NCBI GenBank assembly: GCA_903813345.2
Contig: CAIIXF020000010.1
Location: 25,756,425 to 25,816,424, forward strand
DNA from: Owenia fusiformis
Lineage: Eukaryota > Annelida > Polychaeta > Sabellida > Oweniidae
Direction: 5' to 3'
DNA length: 60,000 nt
Below, one piece after another: positions 1 to 13,097 of the stretch. The position numbers were made by a program, and so were the translations under genes. The notes under the pieces are model-generated. The model did not search any database, was not told the DNA's origin, and was given only the letters and a program-made list of their open reading frames with translations. Numbering within the stretch: the first letter of the stretch is position 1; each line of letters starts with the position of its first letter.

Positions 1-171
1 TAAGTTTATGTAGATGTTCTTTGCAATTTAACACAGTTATCGCCAGAGAAAGATAGTAACTACAAATTGTTAACATCTGAATTATGAGGTATTTATCTAT
101 ATATTATCAAATGTTTCTATATATTTCAAATGAGATGTGATGTGTTCATCAAAATTTTATTGAGTGATGGT

Positions 172-560
172 TACACTCATATTACATCACAAAGTTGGTG
201 TTTACACTCATATTACATCACAAAGTTGGTGTTTACACTCTTATTACATCACAAAGTTGGTGTTTACACTCATATTACATCACAAAGTTGGTGTTTACAC
301 TCATGTTACATCACAGAGTTGGTGTTTACACTCATATTACATCACAAAGTTGATGTTTACACTCATGTTACATCACAGAGTTGGTGTTTAGACCAATGGT
401 GCATCATTAAAAGGTGATGTTTATACCAATATTATATATCATAGAGGTGATGTTTACACCGATGTTTCTTCATAAAAGTGATGTTTACACCACTTTTGCA
501 TCATAAGGGTAATGTTACACCAATGTTGCATTACCAAGTGCCAATGTGATGTTTAGACCA
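172..560. repeat. 31-bp minisatellite, degenerating to the right
   Basis: A tandem repeat with a 31-bp period has a unit containing TACACTCATATTACATCACA and then AAGTTGGTGTTT. About seven near-perfect units run to about 390, followed by degenerate relatives (gtgatgtttacaccaatgttgcatca) to about 560. The period is not a multiple of 3. The array ends about 30 bp before the splice acceptor of the 594-629 exon. The open frames across it are repeat artefacts. Confidence 0.93.
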
Positions 561-593
561 ATGTTGCATCACAAGCTTTCTTTGCTTTATTAG

Positions 594-629
594 ATATAGT
601 CACTCCGGAACCTGAGTCCACCACTAAAG
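594..629 (+). CDS. Candidate 36-nt internal exon, Thr/Pro/Ser-rich stalk of a surface protein
   Basis: A 36-nt segment sits between a pyrimidine-rich acceptor (ctttgctttattag) and a good donor (gtatgt). Read with one nucleotide carried in, it gives a short linker, IVTPEPESTTK, ending in phase 1. Its base composition is more GC-rich and codon-like than its surroundings. The outgoing G joins the GA at 24546 to make a glycine codon, so it is phase-compatible with the downstream exons. This is an inference from splice sites and phase only; the rest of the gene would lie upstream of the window. No domain is recognised and the gene identity is unknown. Confidence 0.45.
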
Positions 630-3600
630 GTATGTGAATGTATCTGGATATGTCTCACTGCACATTGTTAAAGCTGTGTATTTTTAAGTTTTTTACATGA
701 TTTAACCATTCTTAGGGTTAACTGGTATTATTCAAACGTAGCATGATAATATTTTGGGTTAACAATTGGTATATTCATTATGATACATTTGAGTAATAGC
801 CATCTGTTGCATGTTATATCTGGTGTCTTAGCTTAACCATTGTTCATATAAGGAAGTCATTTATGGCGATTTTGTCTAGGTGTCTAAAGGGGTTTATGTA
901 AATGGTTACATACCAAAGTTGTATCACAGGAATATGTCATTTTTAACATTTAATTTAAGCGCTTTTAGTCACTAATAATATTATTATTCACAATACAGTT
1001 ATGAATAACATGAGTATAGTCACAGGATCATCTTATACATGTCTAAAATGTACCCTAGTGTGTGTATGTTTTTGTGGATCATTCCTAAAATACTAACAAT
1101 TTAACATTGTAAATCATCCTTCATTGAAGGATTTAAGCCAGGACTCAATGAATTATGAATGATTTTAAGCATGAATGTCTTGTACAGAGACTTCGAATTC
1201 ATTGAGTCATGTGCTCAAGTTCTTTTCACACCTTGCAAAGGGTTTTGTACAGTATCACTAAAAAGAATGGAATTCAACCAGAATCATTTTTGCAGGGTTT
1301 TGGCAAGATTTGACATTTTGACACTTTGCCTTGCATAAGTACCTGTCTTGCTGCTTATCATGCCATTATTCATAGTTTTTTATTACTCAACTGCCAAGTT
1401 GAAATTATTAAATTGAGGAAGTCACTTTTATTGAATAGAACCTAAAAATAGCCATTCACTCTAATGTAAAATATAGAATGCATATTGCTAAGTACATGTA
1501 TGAATGCTTTGAAATCCAATAAAAATGATACAAGGTTCTTTATTGCAATTCAAATATACTATCACTCCTTTATAAAAATAACAATGTCCAATTCTTTATG
1601 AAACCATAATGCACTGTGATGATGTTACTCTTTTACCAATAATAGCACTGCTCAAATTAATGCACTGAAATACTTTAAGCTGGTTGGCTGAGACAGACTT
1701 TGCATATTTGAAGGGTTAGTATAAAACCCAAAAGAAAATATGTGGATGCTATCTAGTCCTGTTGAAATTCTTTTCAAATGAATAAATTTTCATTTGAAAA
1801 GTTGAAATATTAAAAAGGTAGTTTATTCTCCAAGTTCATGTTAAAAAGGGTAAGCTCAAATAAATTCAAATATTAACTCAGTAACATAGCCAGGTTGATT
1901 TTTGTGAATAAGATTAATTTGCTTCTTTCATTCTTCATTGAACATGATGTCATATTTTGTATACAGGTCAACAGCTGAAATGGTTCAAAATAAAAAAACA
2001 TACATGGTTATTATAAGCAAGACTAGACATCTGCCTTGTATTCACCTTTGCTTGAGATATTTCTATCCATGCTTACATCATGCCATTTCAATCTAAAAGT
2101 TGTAGGAAAAATATGTTGTCTGATATCTCTGTATAACATAAAGTTCTAAGGTATCATGATTCGATTCTTTGCTAATTCCTCTCTACTGCTAGCTTTTACA
2201 AATATTTCATACAGGTAAGTTGATAGTAAAGTAGAATAGTCTGATACAATTTTCTTGCTGAAAACCATCCAATCAATCAGGAACCCAACCAACATGAACA
2301 AGTCATTAGACCTCCCCAAAAACAACATATCTTACCATTTCTTAAATATGTCAAGTGCTGGGAAACACAGAGGATCAATGGAATACTAAAACTAAATCTA
2401 TAAAATGTTTAGAAAATCTTGAATGTTTTCATTCAAAAGTGAGGTTTTCTTATGCTGAATTACAAATTCATTCATGCACTCTAGTTGTAGATAAACCACT
2501 AACAAGGTTGTTTAAGGCATACTACTTATTTATGCTACTCCATAAAAATTATGGGATATGTTGGTGTGGGCGTTGGAAGTATAATTCAACAATTTTTTAA
2601 TTTTTTTTTCAAAAGTCATCATCATGAAACATCTTTTGTTGAATCCAGGTCATATTGTTGACATCATGTGTTTTACTATTTTCTTAACATGCTAAAGGTT
2701 GTAGTCACCAAAATGTCAGTTGATTCATTCACTGAATTTGTCATTCACAGGACCTGTGCTTTGAATGTGTTGATTCTCATGTGAAAAATACCATCTACCA
2801 TTCATGTTTATTTATATAGCAAATGTATTTTTATAAAAAATCATAGATTTACATGATGATTGTGGTCAATAAATTATCCAAAATTGCTCACGAGATATGG
2901 TTGGCTTGCCATGTAGCTTGTTCAAGTGGGAACATAGAATGATATATCTTAGTACTATTTATCTACATTACAAATGTAAATAACCTTGTATATGATATGA
3001 GATAATTGATAAAATATTTTGTTTTCAAGCTCAGTAGAATGTTCATGTTATGTTATGATATGATCAAAATGAGACAATTAGCATCATGCAATATTAGCAT
3101 CATACACTTAGCCATAAACAAAGGAAATTAAGATATGATTGGCACATGTATAAGATCAAAAGTTTACAGCCAAGTTTCACAGTTTGCTAACTGAGCATTA
3201 TATGACACCTACTATAATCTGCTTATATATTTGTGCTAATTCAATTGTCTTGCTAAGTCAATTATACTTATGTGAAATAGGTTTAACTACTGTTTTCATC
3301 TGGTGTCTAGTTTACCCCTTTGCTTTATTTAAATGTATTTTTCTTTCCTTTTGTTGATTTGGATTTTAAGTAGCCCTGTTTGAATTTTAAGATGTTACCA
3401 TGTACATGGACACACATCCCTTCAGTTTCTGACTGATTGTTGCAAGCATGATATTTTTCTCTGGTGGTAGTAGTACCTGTGATTTTTGAAATTCAGCATC
3501 TTTTTCATGAGAAACTACATGTATTGAAGTTACCTTTGGGTCTTAGATGATGCAGATACATTGTGATATCAGATTTGTTGCATTTTGTGAGATAATAAAG

Positions 3601-4690
3601 TAGCTACTGCTTGAGTTAGATTGCAGCACAGTTGGAAGTAAACAGCTCATGATCATGATTATCGAGTTTACTAAAAATCTATGATATTGAGGTGAATGCA
3701 TGTTCAGTCCTTCACTCTTTCGACAGCTGGAAAAGATGAACGTGTATTCACTGAAAATAGAATGGAATATTTGATTTATTATATCATTTGAACTTTTTTC
3801 GCAAATTTTTATCTTAGTAAAAAGATCTAAATGATAAAGAAAGTTTAGAAAAATATCATTGACTTCATGAATCTAGATGCTTGCAATAAGACTTAGTAAT
3901 AGTTTTACATCGCAAAGCTGTGATAATATTTTTGTGTGTTGTTTTTTAATATTGATGTCCCAGAATCTCACTAAAATATTTCAAATCATGCTGGAACCTT
4001 TGGTAATATTCGGGTCCTCGAGGATCTGACATTTCTCCAAGATTATGCTTGCTATCTTTGGATCAATGGATTTTATTATCTACCCAGTTGCCACACCAAC
4101 TGCAAACTTAGACATTCGGCCCCAGGGGCACAATGTCGAAATAAACAAATGGCAAGGAGGCATATGAGATGTTCAATAATTATTATAAGTCAAATTCCTC
4201 TTCTATAATTCTGGTGATTGAATGTGTCAATCTATTTACATAGTTCATTCATTTATTCAATTGAATTCCATTGGCTCACTTCATTGGCTGGAATATTTAG
4301 GCTAATGATTGATGTGCTTTTTGACTTGCTTAACTCTATGCTTTACAGCAAGGTTTGGGCCATCTCTTCTTGATGTGCTTCTTGAGATTATCTGTAGAAT
4401 TTGCAATGAATACAATGCAATACTACTAATTTATAACACATTGTATAATTATAAATGTTCAAATTCAATTTTGGAAATCCCTTGAAATTGTTTAGAGAAC
4501 TACAATAAAAAATAAGCAACAGTGCCATTTTGAGAATGGGTATGAAGACTGTATTTTCTAAAGGGTTATTGGTGATCTATATGGTCAATTTATCTCATAT
4601 CATATCTAGGCAGATATATTTTATTCTGTCCACTGGTGTTTCAATCAATACGCTGTAATGGCCTGCATTATTGGCCTCTCATAACCAACA
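630..4690. other. AT-rich non-coding stretch, probably intron
   Basis: No supported gene or bounded element was seen. The open frames here (for example 2146-2328 and 2355-2600) lack splice signals and recognisable domains. If the 594-629 and 24546-24593 exons are joined, this is the first part of a 23.9-kb intron. Confidence 0.5.
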
Positions 4691-4699
4691 TCTCTAGTA

Positions 4700-5119
4700 A
4701 TATATAGGACCTATCATCCAAATGCATTCTAGTATTATATAGGACCTATCATCCAAATGCATTCTAGTATTATATTATATAGGACCTATCATCCAAATGC
4801 ATTCTAGTATTATATAGGACCTATCATCCAAATGCATTCTAGTATTATATAGGACCTATCATCCAAATGCATTCTAGTATTATATAGGACCTATCATCCA
4901 AATGCATTCTAGTATTATATAGGACCTATCATCAAAATGCATTCTAGTATTATATTGGACCTATCATCCAAATGCATTCTAGTATTATATAGGACCTATC
5001 ATCCAAATGCATTCTAGTATTATATAGGACCTATCATCCAAATGCATTCTAGTATTATATAGGACCTATCATCCAAATGCATTCTAGTATTATATAGGAC
5101 CTATCATCCAAATGCATTC
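4700..5119. repeat. 35-bp minisatellite, about 12 units
   Basis: The unit reads TATATAGGACCTATCATCCA and then AATGCATTCTAGTAT. Units are nearly identical; one has a short TATTA expansion near 4768 and a few have single substitutions. The array stops about 60 bp before the left end of the 5180-13160 element. Confidence 0.95.
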
Positions 5120-5179
5120 ATGTTGCAGATATTTTATATTTGAGTTTTCATGTTCTTTTGTCATCAGTGGACATATTAT

Positions 5180-5351
5180 AAATGTATTTTATTGCGTTTG
5201 AGTCACGTAGTACGAATTAGCAAGAAAATGATTTCTATTTGGTCGTTTAACGTTATGAAAATAGAACGGTAATTGTGAATGCAGTATTACTGAGTGAACG
5301 GTGTATGTATTCGTGAATAAGATCACTTCGGCTCTAAGCGGCGAGATAAAC
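5180..5351 (+). repeat. Split direct repeat A1 (172 bp)
   Basis: It begins aaatgtattttattgcg and ends gcggcgagataaac. It matches 12573-12744 base for base over 172 bp, 7.39 kb apart, with diverged flanks on both sides. Complete identity implies a recent origin or gene conversion. It does not have the TG...CA ends of an LTR. Confidence 0.93.
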
Positions 5352-6339
5352 GGACGTTAGTTACTACCAACTCAGAATCGTCACCTTGAAGATAATACGG
5401 CCATGCAGGCACAAGCCTACTGAAGGAATTCTCGGAAACAAATCCCAACAAACGGAAAATAAAATGAAGCTAAGAATAATCACTCTAAACAGAAAAACTT
5501 TCTATCAATTCAAAGAAAAAACAACATAATTTGGAAGAAAAATAGGCACAAACAACAGTACATAGACAACAAAGGAATTGACGAGAAAGCGGACCATGCA
5601 TTTGCAGAACAAACGGCCATTTGTATGAGGCATGCATAGTTTAGAAAAAGGGTAAGGAACTTTTGTCAGATTAAAATTGAAGTAATCATTTAAGAAGACC
5701 AGAGTGGGGCTGGTTGTGATACTTTGGCAGGATATCAAAAGCTAGTTTATGAAGGTTACAAATAAATATAACAAATACAAAGAAACCTATATTATCATAT
5801 CATTATCTGTAAGTTGAATAATCTTATTCAATGAATATAAGCCATTATTTTATGTAATCTATAATCTTTTAAGTAGATAAATAGATACCAATCAGTCAGT
5901 GAAAGTTTCAGGCAAGATGACCGCACAAACAATGATGGGGAAAATGAAGCAGACAAAGAAGTTCATCGATGGTTCAACAAAAAGAGGGGTTTTATTACGG
6001 CTGCGGAATTATAGAAAGACAATCTGCTAAGTGGGTATTACAAGAACCAAAACTGCACAATTAGGGGCACACCAAAGACTAAAAAGATAAGTACTAATAT
6101 ACCTGAAAAGGAATTTGTTAACTGTTGGGGATAGTCTTGAAGAACATGCTAGTTTTTGGCTTTAAATAGAAGAAAATGATAAATGTAAATAACTAAGTTT
6201 AACATGTATATATGTTAAGATTTTGAAAAGGAAAACCTATCAAGTAATTTTAAGAAGAATATATATGCTTGATTTAAAATGTAAAAATTGTCTTAAAGGA
6301 TGTAAAACGTAGTACCAATAATAGGAAACGGTAAAGCGT

Positions 6340-6540
6340 GAACGATCTAATGATGGGATTGTAATATACAGCTGTACATGATAAGGGGGAATTGGAGTAC
6401 CCATAATAAAGGGGGATTACCTATGAGAAAGCAATCGTAGTGTCACATAGATGGGGTATTGTAGTACCCATGATTAGAAAAGATTTAGTATCAATAATCG
6501 AGGGTATTGTAGTAAGCAAAAAAGTAACAGTTTAGCTCTC
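6340..6540. repeat. Diverged copies of the ggaattgtagtacccat repeat
   Basis: Several imperfect units such as ggggaattggagtaccca and ggtattgtagtacccatgat match the unit of the main array 4 kb downstream. This suggests an originally continuous array, or spread of the unit inside the element. Confidence 0.65.
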
Positions 6541-8111
6541 AATATAATGGCAAGTTAGAATAAATGACCCCTGAGAGTGGTACCTTGATAAAGGTGAGTG
6601 TGGTAATATTCATACTACACGAAACAGTCAAAACATGATAATATAGTACTCATATATTTTTATTGAGAGAAATATTTACTATTAGTTAAAGGAGGAAGCG
6701 AAATATGAATGTTAAGTACAAGGCTGAATTGAGACAGTAAATCAAATGAAATAATGAAAGATTGATAGTGTAATTCTCCTTCCAATTATATATTATACGT
6801 TTAAGGATACTATATGAAGGATGGCATTGGTAAAATTGACTTGCCGTTTGCACAGAGCATAGTGGAAATGATGCACTGAATTGTTAAAGAGACTCTATTG
6901 AGACTTCTCTGTGGCATTTTTTCTTTATTCCTTTTTGTTTTGAATTTTTAACACCATAACATTAACTGACTACTCAATATGCAACTTTTCACCGCGTAGA
7001 ATTTTAAAATATTAAGTTTGAAAATTCCATTTTTATAATGGAGCTCAATGGGAAAAACTACATAATTTGAATTATTTTCAAACGTAGCGGCGCGATTTTG
7101 ATAAAATTGACAGATATAATAAATATTGGTAAGACAAAATGTTTGATGAAAAATGAAGAAAATTCACCGTCCTGGTTACGCAAACTATAGAAAAATCTGA
7201 AATAATCATAAAAACCTGTAAAAATAGATTGAAGGGGGTGATATTCATTTTTAATGTGCCTTTCACTACTACAGGGTGACCATAATTTTGGTACTGATTT
7301 GATTTTTCAATGAAAATCATTTCTATAGTGTATAGTCAGTTTAAATAATACAATTGGTATATTTCTTTACTGAACAGTGCAATCATTTATTTATTTATCA
7401 ACAGTAATACAAACTACATATTATACAGTTAGTAAAATATTAAAATAATTCTATTAAAATTAAAGCATTGCCAGAATGTGTTGACAGCTGGCAAAAAATT
7501 GAAGAATTTGAAGAAAAATAGCCACCCAAAGACACTTACACCTGCTAATTGCCACTTTGCAAAGAGTTTATTTAAGCAAGAAAACTATTTGGAAAAACGT
7601 AATTTCGGGTTGAACATGGTACCCACCACTCTGGTTACCTTAGCAACCATCTCTCAAGAAACAATCAAAATTGAGGTCCCAAAGGACCTTATACACCCTC
7701 CATTCACCATTGGGATCTCCCCATGAGAAAAAAATAATTCATCTGATTTTTCAAAATGAGTATTCTGCTTTAATTATTACATTTATATGCACACTAGTAT
7801 CTTGTTGACCTATATTCAGCACTGTTTTGATGTATAGGCCACTTATTAGGGTCATAATTCAATCATGAAGTGTAGAGGCATATGATTCCAAACCAGGAAG
7901 TATTTTTGTGTCTGTCAAAATCCATTTGCATCCTACACATCCCTACATCTTATCCAAATATGTTACTACATAATGAAATAAAATAGTATATTCTTTGGTT
8001 TTACAAAGTTGTATGATTTTTGATAAGTGTAAAAGTTGTTTTTGGAGCATTTTTCTATAGCCATTTTGTAGGGAAAAAATGATGAAAAATGTACAATCTT
8101 TTAATTTTAAG

Positions 8112-8214
8112 TATGACCTGAATCGATTGCAAACTTCATATTTGCACATTTGATGAGATAAACCATTAGTGCCAAATTGTGAAATTATTAAGTTTGCAAT
8201 CGATTCAGGTCATA
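8112..8214. mobile_element. Small hairpin MITE-like element with 24-bp perfect arms
   Basis: The arm 8112-8135 (tatgacctgaatcgattgca, aact) is the exact reverse complement of 8191-8214, with a loop of about 55 bp. The ends are TA...TA, compatible with a TA target duplication. It lies inside the 5180-13160 element. Confidence 0.6.
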
Positions 8215-10389
8215 GTGTATTTTTGGTATTTGTGTGATAATCAATAGAAACCAATGGCCTCTATTGGGATCTGCTGATATCCTCATGTTAAGTCAATGAA
8301 GCACAGCCCCATGTAAGGCAATACAACCTTACTAAACTAAATGGCCCCTATCTCAGCCTATGTGTGCCCGAGCATTTTAATATTTTTAAGAGTTATATGA
8401 CATTCTATTCTTCATGTTACACCTAACAATTATTTATTTTGACCATAGGGGTATTTGCCAATAATCGCACCTCTTTCTTTTAACATATAATGTATACATG
8501 TATAACACATATGTGTACCAAGTTTCATTGTAAAAGTCCTATTTTCCTTTAAGTTATGGCATCAACTGCAAAACTTTTTGAACCACCTAAGTATATACCT
8601 TATTAGATGCAGTGAAGAGTTAAATCATTGGGATATGAATAAATCATGCAAAACATATTTTGTACATATTTCTCATCATTTAGGGTTACCCAGTAGTTTA
8701 CAAGCTGACCTTTGCAAAATATATTTCACTTACTATCCTCATTCGCTATCACGCTATCTAGTTTCTTTCCAAATTGGCCTGGATTGCCTGATTTATTGGT
8801 TTTAGCGAACCGTGCATTTCGTCGAACCATCATTTTGCTAAGGTTGTTTGTGATGAATATACAATATTCAGTTACATATAACTGTACAGCAACTTTATGC
8901 AAGGGAAGGGAATTGTGTGAGAGCACATAAAGTACATGAAGTATTGACCCACTTGTCTCAGTGAATCTTATAAACAGTGCATAAAGTTTTTTCTATGCAA
9001 TGATTGGCTCACAGTTACTTATAGTGTAAGTTATTTTATTTCTATACAGTGTGGAATAGAGTGTATAAACTTTTACAGTTTCAAGCAGGTTTTAGTGTTT
9101 TCTGACCAATGATATATTCAGACTTATTCATTTCACGATTATGTAATACTGACCTACATATCTGTATAGCATATCTTTAAAATGTTCAGTACACAACCGT
9201 AATAATATGTATTTTGTCTTTGATATTAAATGACCTTGAATATATCAAAATGCTATAATGGTTTTCAAAAAAAAAAAAGCAATAGTACTTTGTTAAGATT
9301 ATATAAATGATAACAGCTATCGGCAATGTTGACAGGTTGATGACAAAATGTTTATCTATAGATATCAAAGAAACTCAAAGTTGGGACTGCTACATGTATA
9401 TTTAACTGTCTAAAAATGCAGAAACACAACAGTTTTGGTTTCAAAATTTGACAAAACTGAACGGCAAGGTCGTATCAGAGTCTCCAAGAAAAAGGTATTT
9501 GGTATCTTCAGATGCTAGAGATTCAGGTTGACGGTTATTCAGTGACATGTGAATCAAAAATTTGTTTCAAACATTGACAGAAACTTAATGAAAATGAGTG
9601 GATCGAACTTAAAAAGGGTGTTCTGATGGTGGTTAGAATCATTTCTGCACTTGTTTCAGAAGAGAGTCTCTAAAATGGTTTACGGATAACAAATATTTTG
9701 AAATTATTGTGAATATGGGTATCCCAAAACCTCATTTGCAAAGTCTAGCTGCTAGAAAATTGGTAGATTACGATGACTGCGGAATCAAAAGTTTTTTGAC
9801 AATTTAAATAAGATACAGTCAGTTATGTTAGTCTCAGGTCACACTGTTGATCGTTTTGAAAATCAAATCAAATATTAATTTTGTCGACGCATTCTCATAG
9901 AACCGGGGCGCAGATTTAAGCAGAGTATTTTCAGCAGTAAAACTTAAGAAATGCAGTCAAATACATGTATATGCAATGCACAAAAAGTTCAGGTACCGGT
10001 TGATAGTTTCAAAAACGGCAATCAGCTATTTCTTGGCCAAGTATACACAATGGTACAACATTTCGTCCCTTTATCAAACAAGTCCTTGAATACAATGGTT
10101 CATTACTTAACCGGGATTAAAAATGGAGTCAACATTTCAAGAAACCCATTTCAGAGGTACGAATTATTTGCATTGAAAATATGGTGTAAGTGAAAGACTG
10201 AAATTTTACAAAATGTTAAATTGACAATGAAGAGATGTGAGAAAAAAAAAATATTAGAGGCTGTTTAGATTGTAGAAAAAGGCTAATCTTAAGGGAATTG
10301 CAGTGACCAAGATAAATGGAACTATAGTACTCATGAAAAGTGAAATTTATAAAACATAATGATAAAGAAAATTTGAAGCGCCCAAGATA

Positions 10390-11165
10390 GGGGGAATAGT
10401 ACTAAACATGATACGGGAAATTGTAGTATAAAATGACCAGGGGAATTATAGTACCCATGGTAAGAACATTTGTAGTGCCCACGATAAAGGGAATTGTAAT
10501 ACCCATGATAAGGGGAATTGTAATACCCATGATAAAGGGACCCATGATAAAGGGAATTATATTTTCATGATGAGGGGAATTGTAGTACCTATGATGAGGG
10601 GAATTGTAGTACACATGATAAGGAGAATTGTAGTATATTCATGATAAGTGGATTTATAGTACCTATGATAAGGAGAATTATAGAACTCAATATGAAGGGA
10701 ATTGTAGAACCCATAAAGGTAACTTTTACTGCCTATGATAAAAGGGGAACTGTAGTATTTGAGAATTGTAATACCCATGATAAGGGGAATCATAAAGCAA
10801 ATGAGAAGGGGAATTGTAGTACCAAAGATAAGGGGAATTGTAGCACCAAAGATAAGGGGAATTGTAGCACCAAAGATAAGGGGAATTGTAGTACCCAAGA
10901 TAAGGGGAATTGTATAGTACCCATGATAAGATTGTAGTACTCATGATAAAGGGAATTGTAGTACCTTAGATAAGGGGAATTGTAGTACCCGAGATGAGGG
11001 GAATTGTAGTACCCGAGATGAGGGGAATTTGTAGTACCCGAGATGAGGGGAATTGTAGTACCCGAGATGAGGGGAATTGTAGTACCCGAGATGAGGGGAA
11101 TTGTAGTACCCGAGATGAGGGGAATTGTAGTACCCGAGATGAGGGGAATTGTAGTACCTGTAATA
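10390..11165. repeat. 24-bp tandem repeat array
   Basis: The unit is GAGGGGAATTGTAGTACCCG plus AGAT. It is nearly perfect from about 10975 to 11155 and increasingly diverged (gataaggggaattgtagtac, ccat) towards 10390. Because 24 is a multiple of three, several frames stay open on both strands and give eight-residue peptide repeats such as GNCSTRDE. These are artefacts of the period, not genes. Confidence 0.93.
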
Positions 11166-12511
11166 AGGAAAAGCGAAGCTTTCACTATAAGCAAATTGTA
11201 TTACTCGTCATAGTGGTAAGTTGTGGTTTCACAAGTGAAAATCTAGAACACATGCATAAGGAATTGAAGAAAATGGTAAGCAGTTTTATGCGTAATACAC
11301 GAAATAACAATAATTACACAAGAAAAGTAATTTCATTTCATAAGAAACATTTATAGGTTATATACTTTTGCTGGGGAGAGTTCAAGGTACAAAAGGTCGG
11401 AAGGAGACATGTCTGTGAATCACTGGAGTAATGATACTGTTTTCTTTTTTATTGTAGAAAATAAGCTAACATAGCAGATATCTGGATGGCGCATTGTTAA
11501 ATGGCATATATTGTATTTGGCCTATGCATGTTTTGTTGTCTTTGTAATAAATGAGATTGAGTATATATGTTTGAAAAGTACAGATACTGGTTTTCAGTGG
11601 CTACCAAATCACTCAATGAAAAAGGACAACTTGAGCATCCAGATTTAAGACAGCTTAAAGAGAAGCTTCCGGGTGTGATTTAGGCAGCAAAGCCACAAGC
11701 ACAATAGGGTCATACGGCAGTGCTTTCGACAGACGGTCAACGTGGGTAAACAATTGCCCCGAAGTATGTATTTTATCAGCTAAGACATGATTTTTGAAAA
11801 TCATTGACATTAGACAGTAGTGGAATCAGCCTAACGAACACTAGCGAAACCGACTTCTAATAAACACACATTTACAACATAAATAATACCGTTTTTTATC
11901 AGATCACATGTTAATTCAGATTTGTTTAAAATTTGAGTTTACATTTATCATAGCTCTTGGTTTAGCAAGGTTTTCTCAGATTTGATGATATTTGTCATAT
12001 TAGAAATTCAGACTGTTGTTTTATGACACTAATATTTGTATCAATATAAGATATTTAAAAACAGTATATAAGAAGGTAGCAAGTGCGTCATTGTAGCAAC
12101 ATGCTCAGATTTTTGTCCAGTAACTTTATAATATAAGATGGTTTAAAAGAAGCAAACATAAGCAATGAAAATTCGTTTTTAGAGCAATTTTATATCACAA
12201 AATCATATGTGTTAAAGTTTAGTGATAAAGCTATAAGCTACACAAGGTGCAGATAATTTATTGTAAAGGCATTTAAGTCATGAGGTGACATGGTACGTTG
12301 TTTAGAACGCAATATTTAAGACCCCGCGGTGCAACAATGGCCGCAAAGAAAGGCATTTCAGATAGGAGACTGTTAAAGATGGTTTTATCCAGCACACGTT
12401 AAGGATTAAGTGTTTCAAAGAATTTAGGATTATAATTATAAAACCTGTATTTTAAGATTTTTGTATTTTAAGAATCTTACTCAACAGTAATTTTCGCTTA
12501 CTTTAACACTT

Positions 12512-12574
12512 CACGCAGCCGCAGAGCCACATGCTAGTAAATGTTATGTTTCTTAAGTGTGAGTTAGAATAGAA
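12512..12574 (+). repeat. Split direct repeat B1 (63 bp)
   Basis: Begins cacgcagccgcagagccaca and ends gttagaatagaa. It is identical to 13098-13160. Its last two bases (AA) are the first two of A2. Confidence 0.93.
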
Positions 12575-12744
12575 ATGTATTTTATTGCGTTTGAGTCACG
12601 TAGTACGAATTAGCAAGAAAATGATTTCTATTTGGTCGTTTAACGTTATGAAAATAGAACGGTAATTGTGAATGCAGTATTACTGAGTGAACGGTGTATG
12701 TATTCGTGAATAAGATCACTTCGGCTCTAAGCGGCGAGATAAAC
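12573..12744 (+). repeat. Split direct repeat A2 (172 bp)
   Basis: Exact copy of 5180-5351, abutting B1 on its left. It is followed by unrelated sequence beginning taagtaaatg, whereas A1 is followed by ggacgttag. Confidence 0.93.
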
Positions 12745-13097
12745 TAAGTAAATGTCTTTAAAATGTAATGAAAAATTTTCGGACAAACCTTTTTCCTTTA
12801 ACCTCAATTGTTGAGGATTTCAAAGATTTTTAGCATCATGTTCTCAACAGAATAATAATGGGCATTAATGAGTGTGTGATGCTAAAGATAGAAAAGGTTT
12901 TACAGGTGGTCGGAAATTTTTTAATTTTGAAAATGAGATTTGTTATTACTACATTATCGAGTAAGCTAATCAATTGTCCATTATTAACATTTTTGTATAT
13001 TTTCCAGCGGCGACGCAGCCGCACAGCCACATTTTGGCAACCAGCATGTACATACGATAACATTATTGTACAAATAATACACTCGGTTTTTCTGCAG
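12745..13097. other. Spacer between A2 and B2
   Basis: 353 bp with no supported reading frame. It contains an imperfect inverted pair (aaaaattttcggac near 12769 and gtcggaaattttt near 12909). Near 13013 it has a degenerate match to the start of B (cgcagccgcacagccacat), possibly a remnant of a further B-like copy. Confidence 0.55.

Larger units (their letters stand above)
5352..12511. other. Internal region of the split-repeat element, non-coding
   Basis: About 7.2 kb with no long open frame and no recognisable retroelement domain. It contains the 24-bp repeat block at 10390-11165, diverged relatives of that unit at about 6340-6540, and a small hairpin at 8112-8214. The interval between the two repeat patches (about 6540-10250) looks unrelated to them and could be a secondary insertion. 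Confidence 0.5.

Noticed and set aside
130-417. 95- and 75-codon open frames with repeated HITSQSWCLH-type peptides
   Set aside because: They are translations of the 31-bp minisatellite.
7478-7726. 82-codon frame on the + strand
   Set aside because: It resembles translated low-complexity or repeat sequence inside the split-repeat element; there is no domain and no splice context.
10402-11356. Open frames of 70-134 codons on both strands with GNCSTRDE-like repeats
   Set aside because: They arise from a 24-bp tandem repeat whose period keeps all frames open. There is no domain, start context or splice evidence.
5180-12744. 172-bp direct repeats as LTRs of an LTR retrotransposon
   Set aside because: They lack TG...CA ends, a convincing primer binding site or polypurine tract, and a target duplication. 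The second repeat pair (B1/B2) is explained by the split-direct-repeat model instead.
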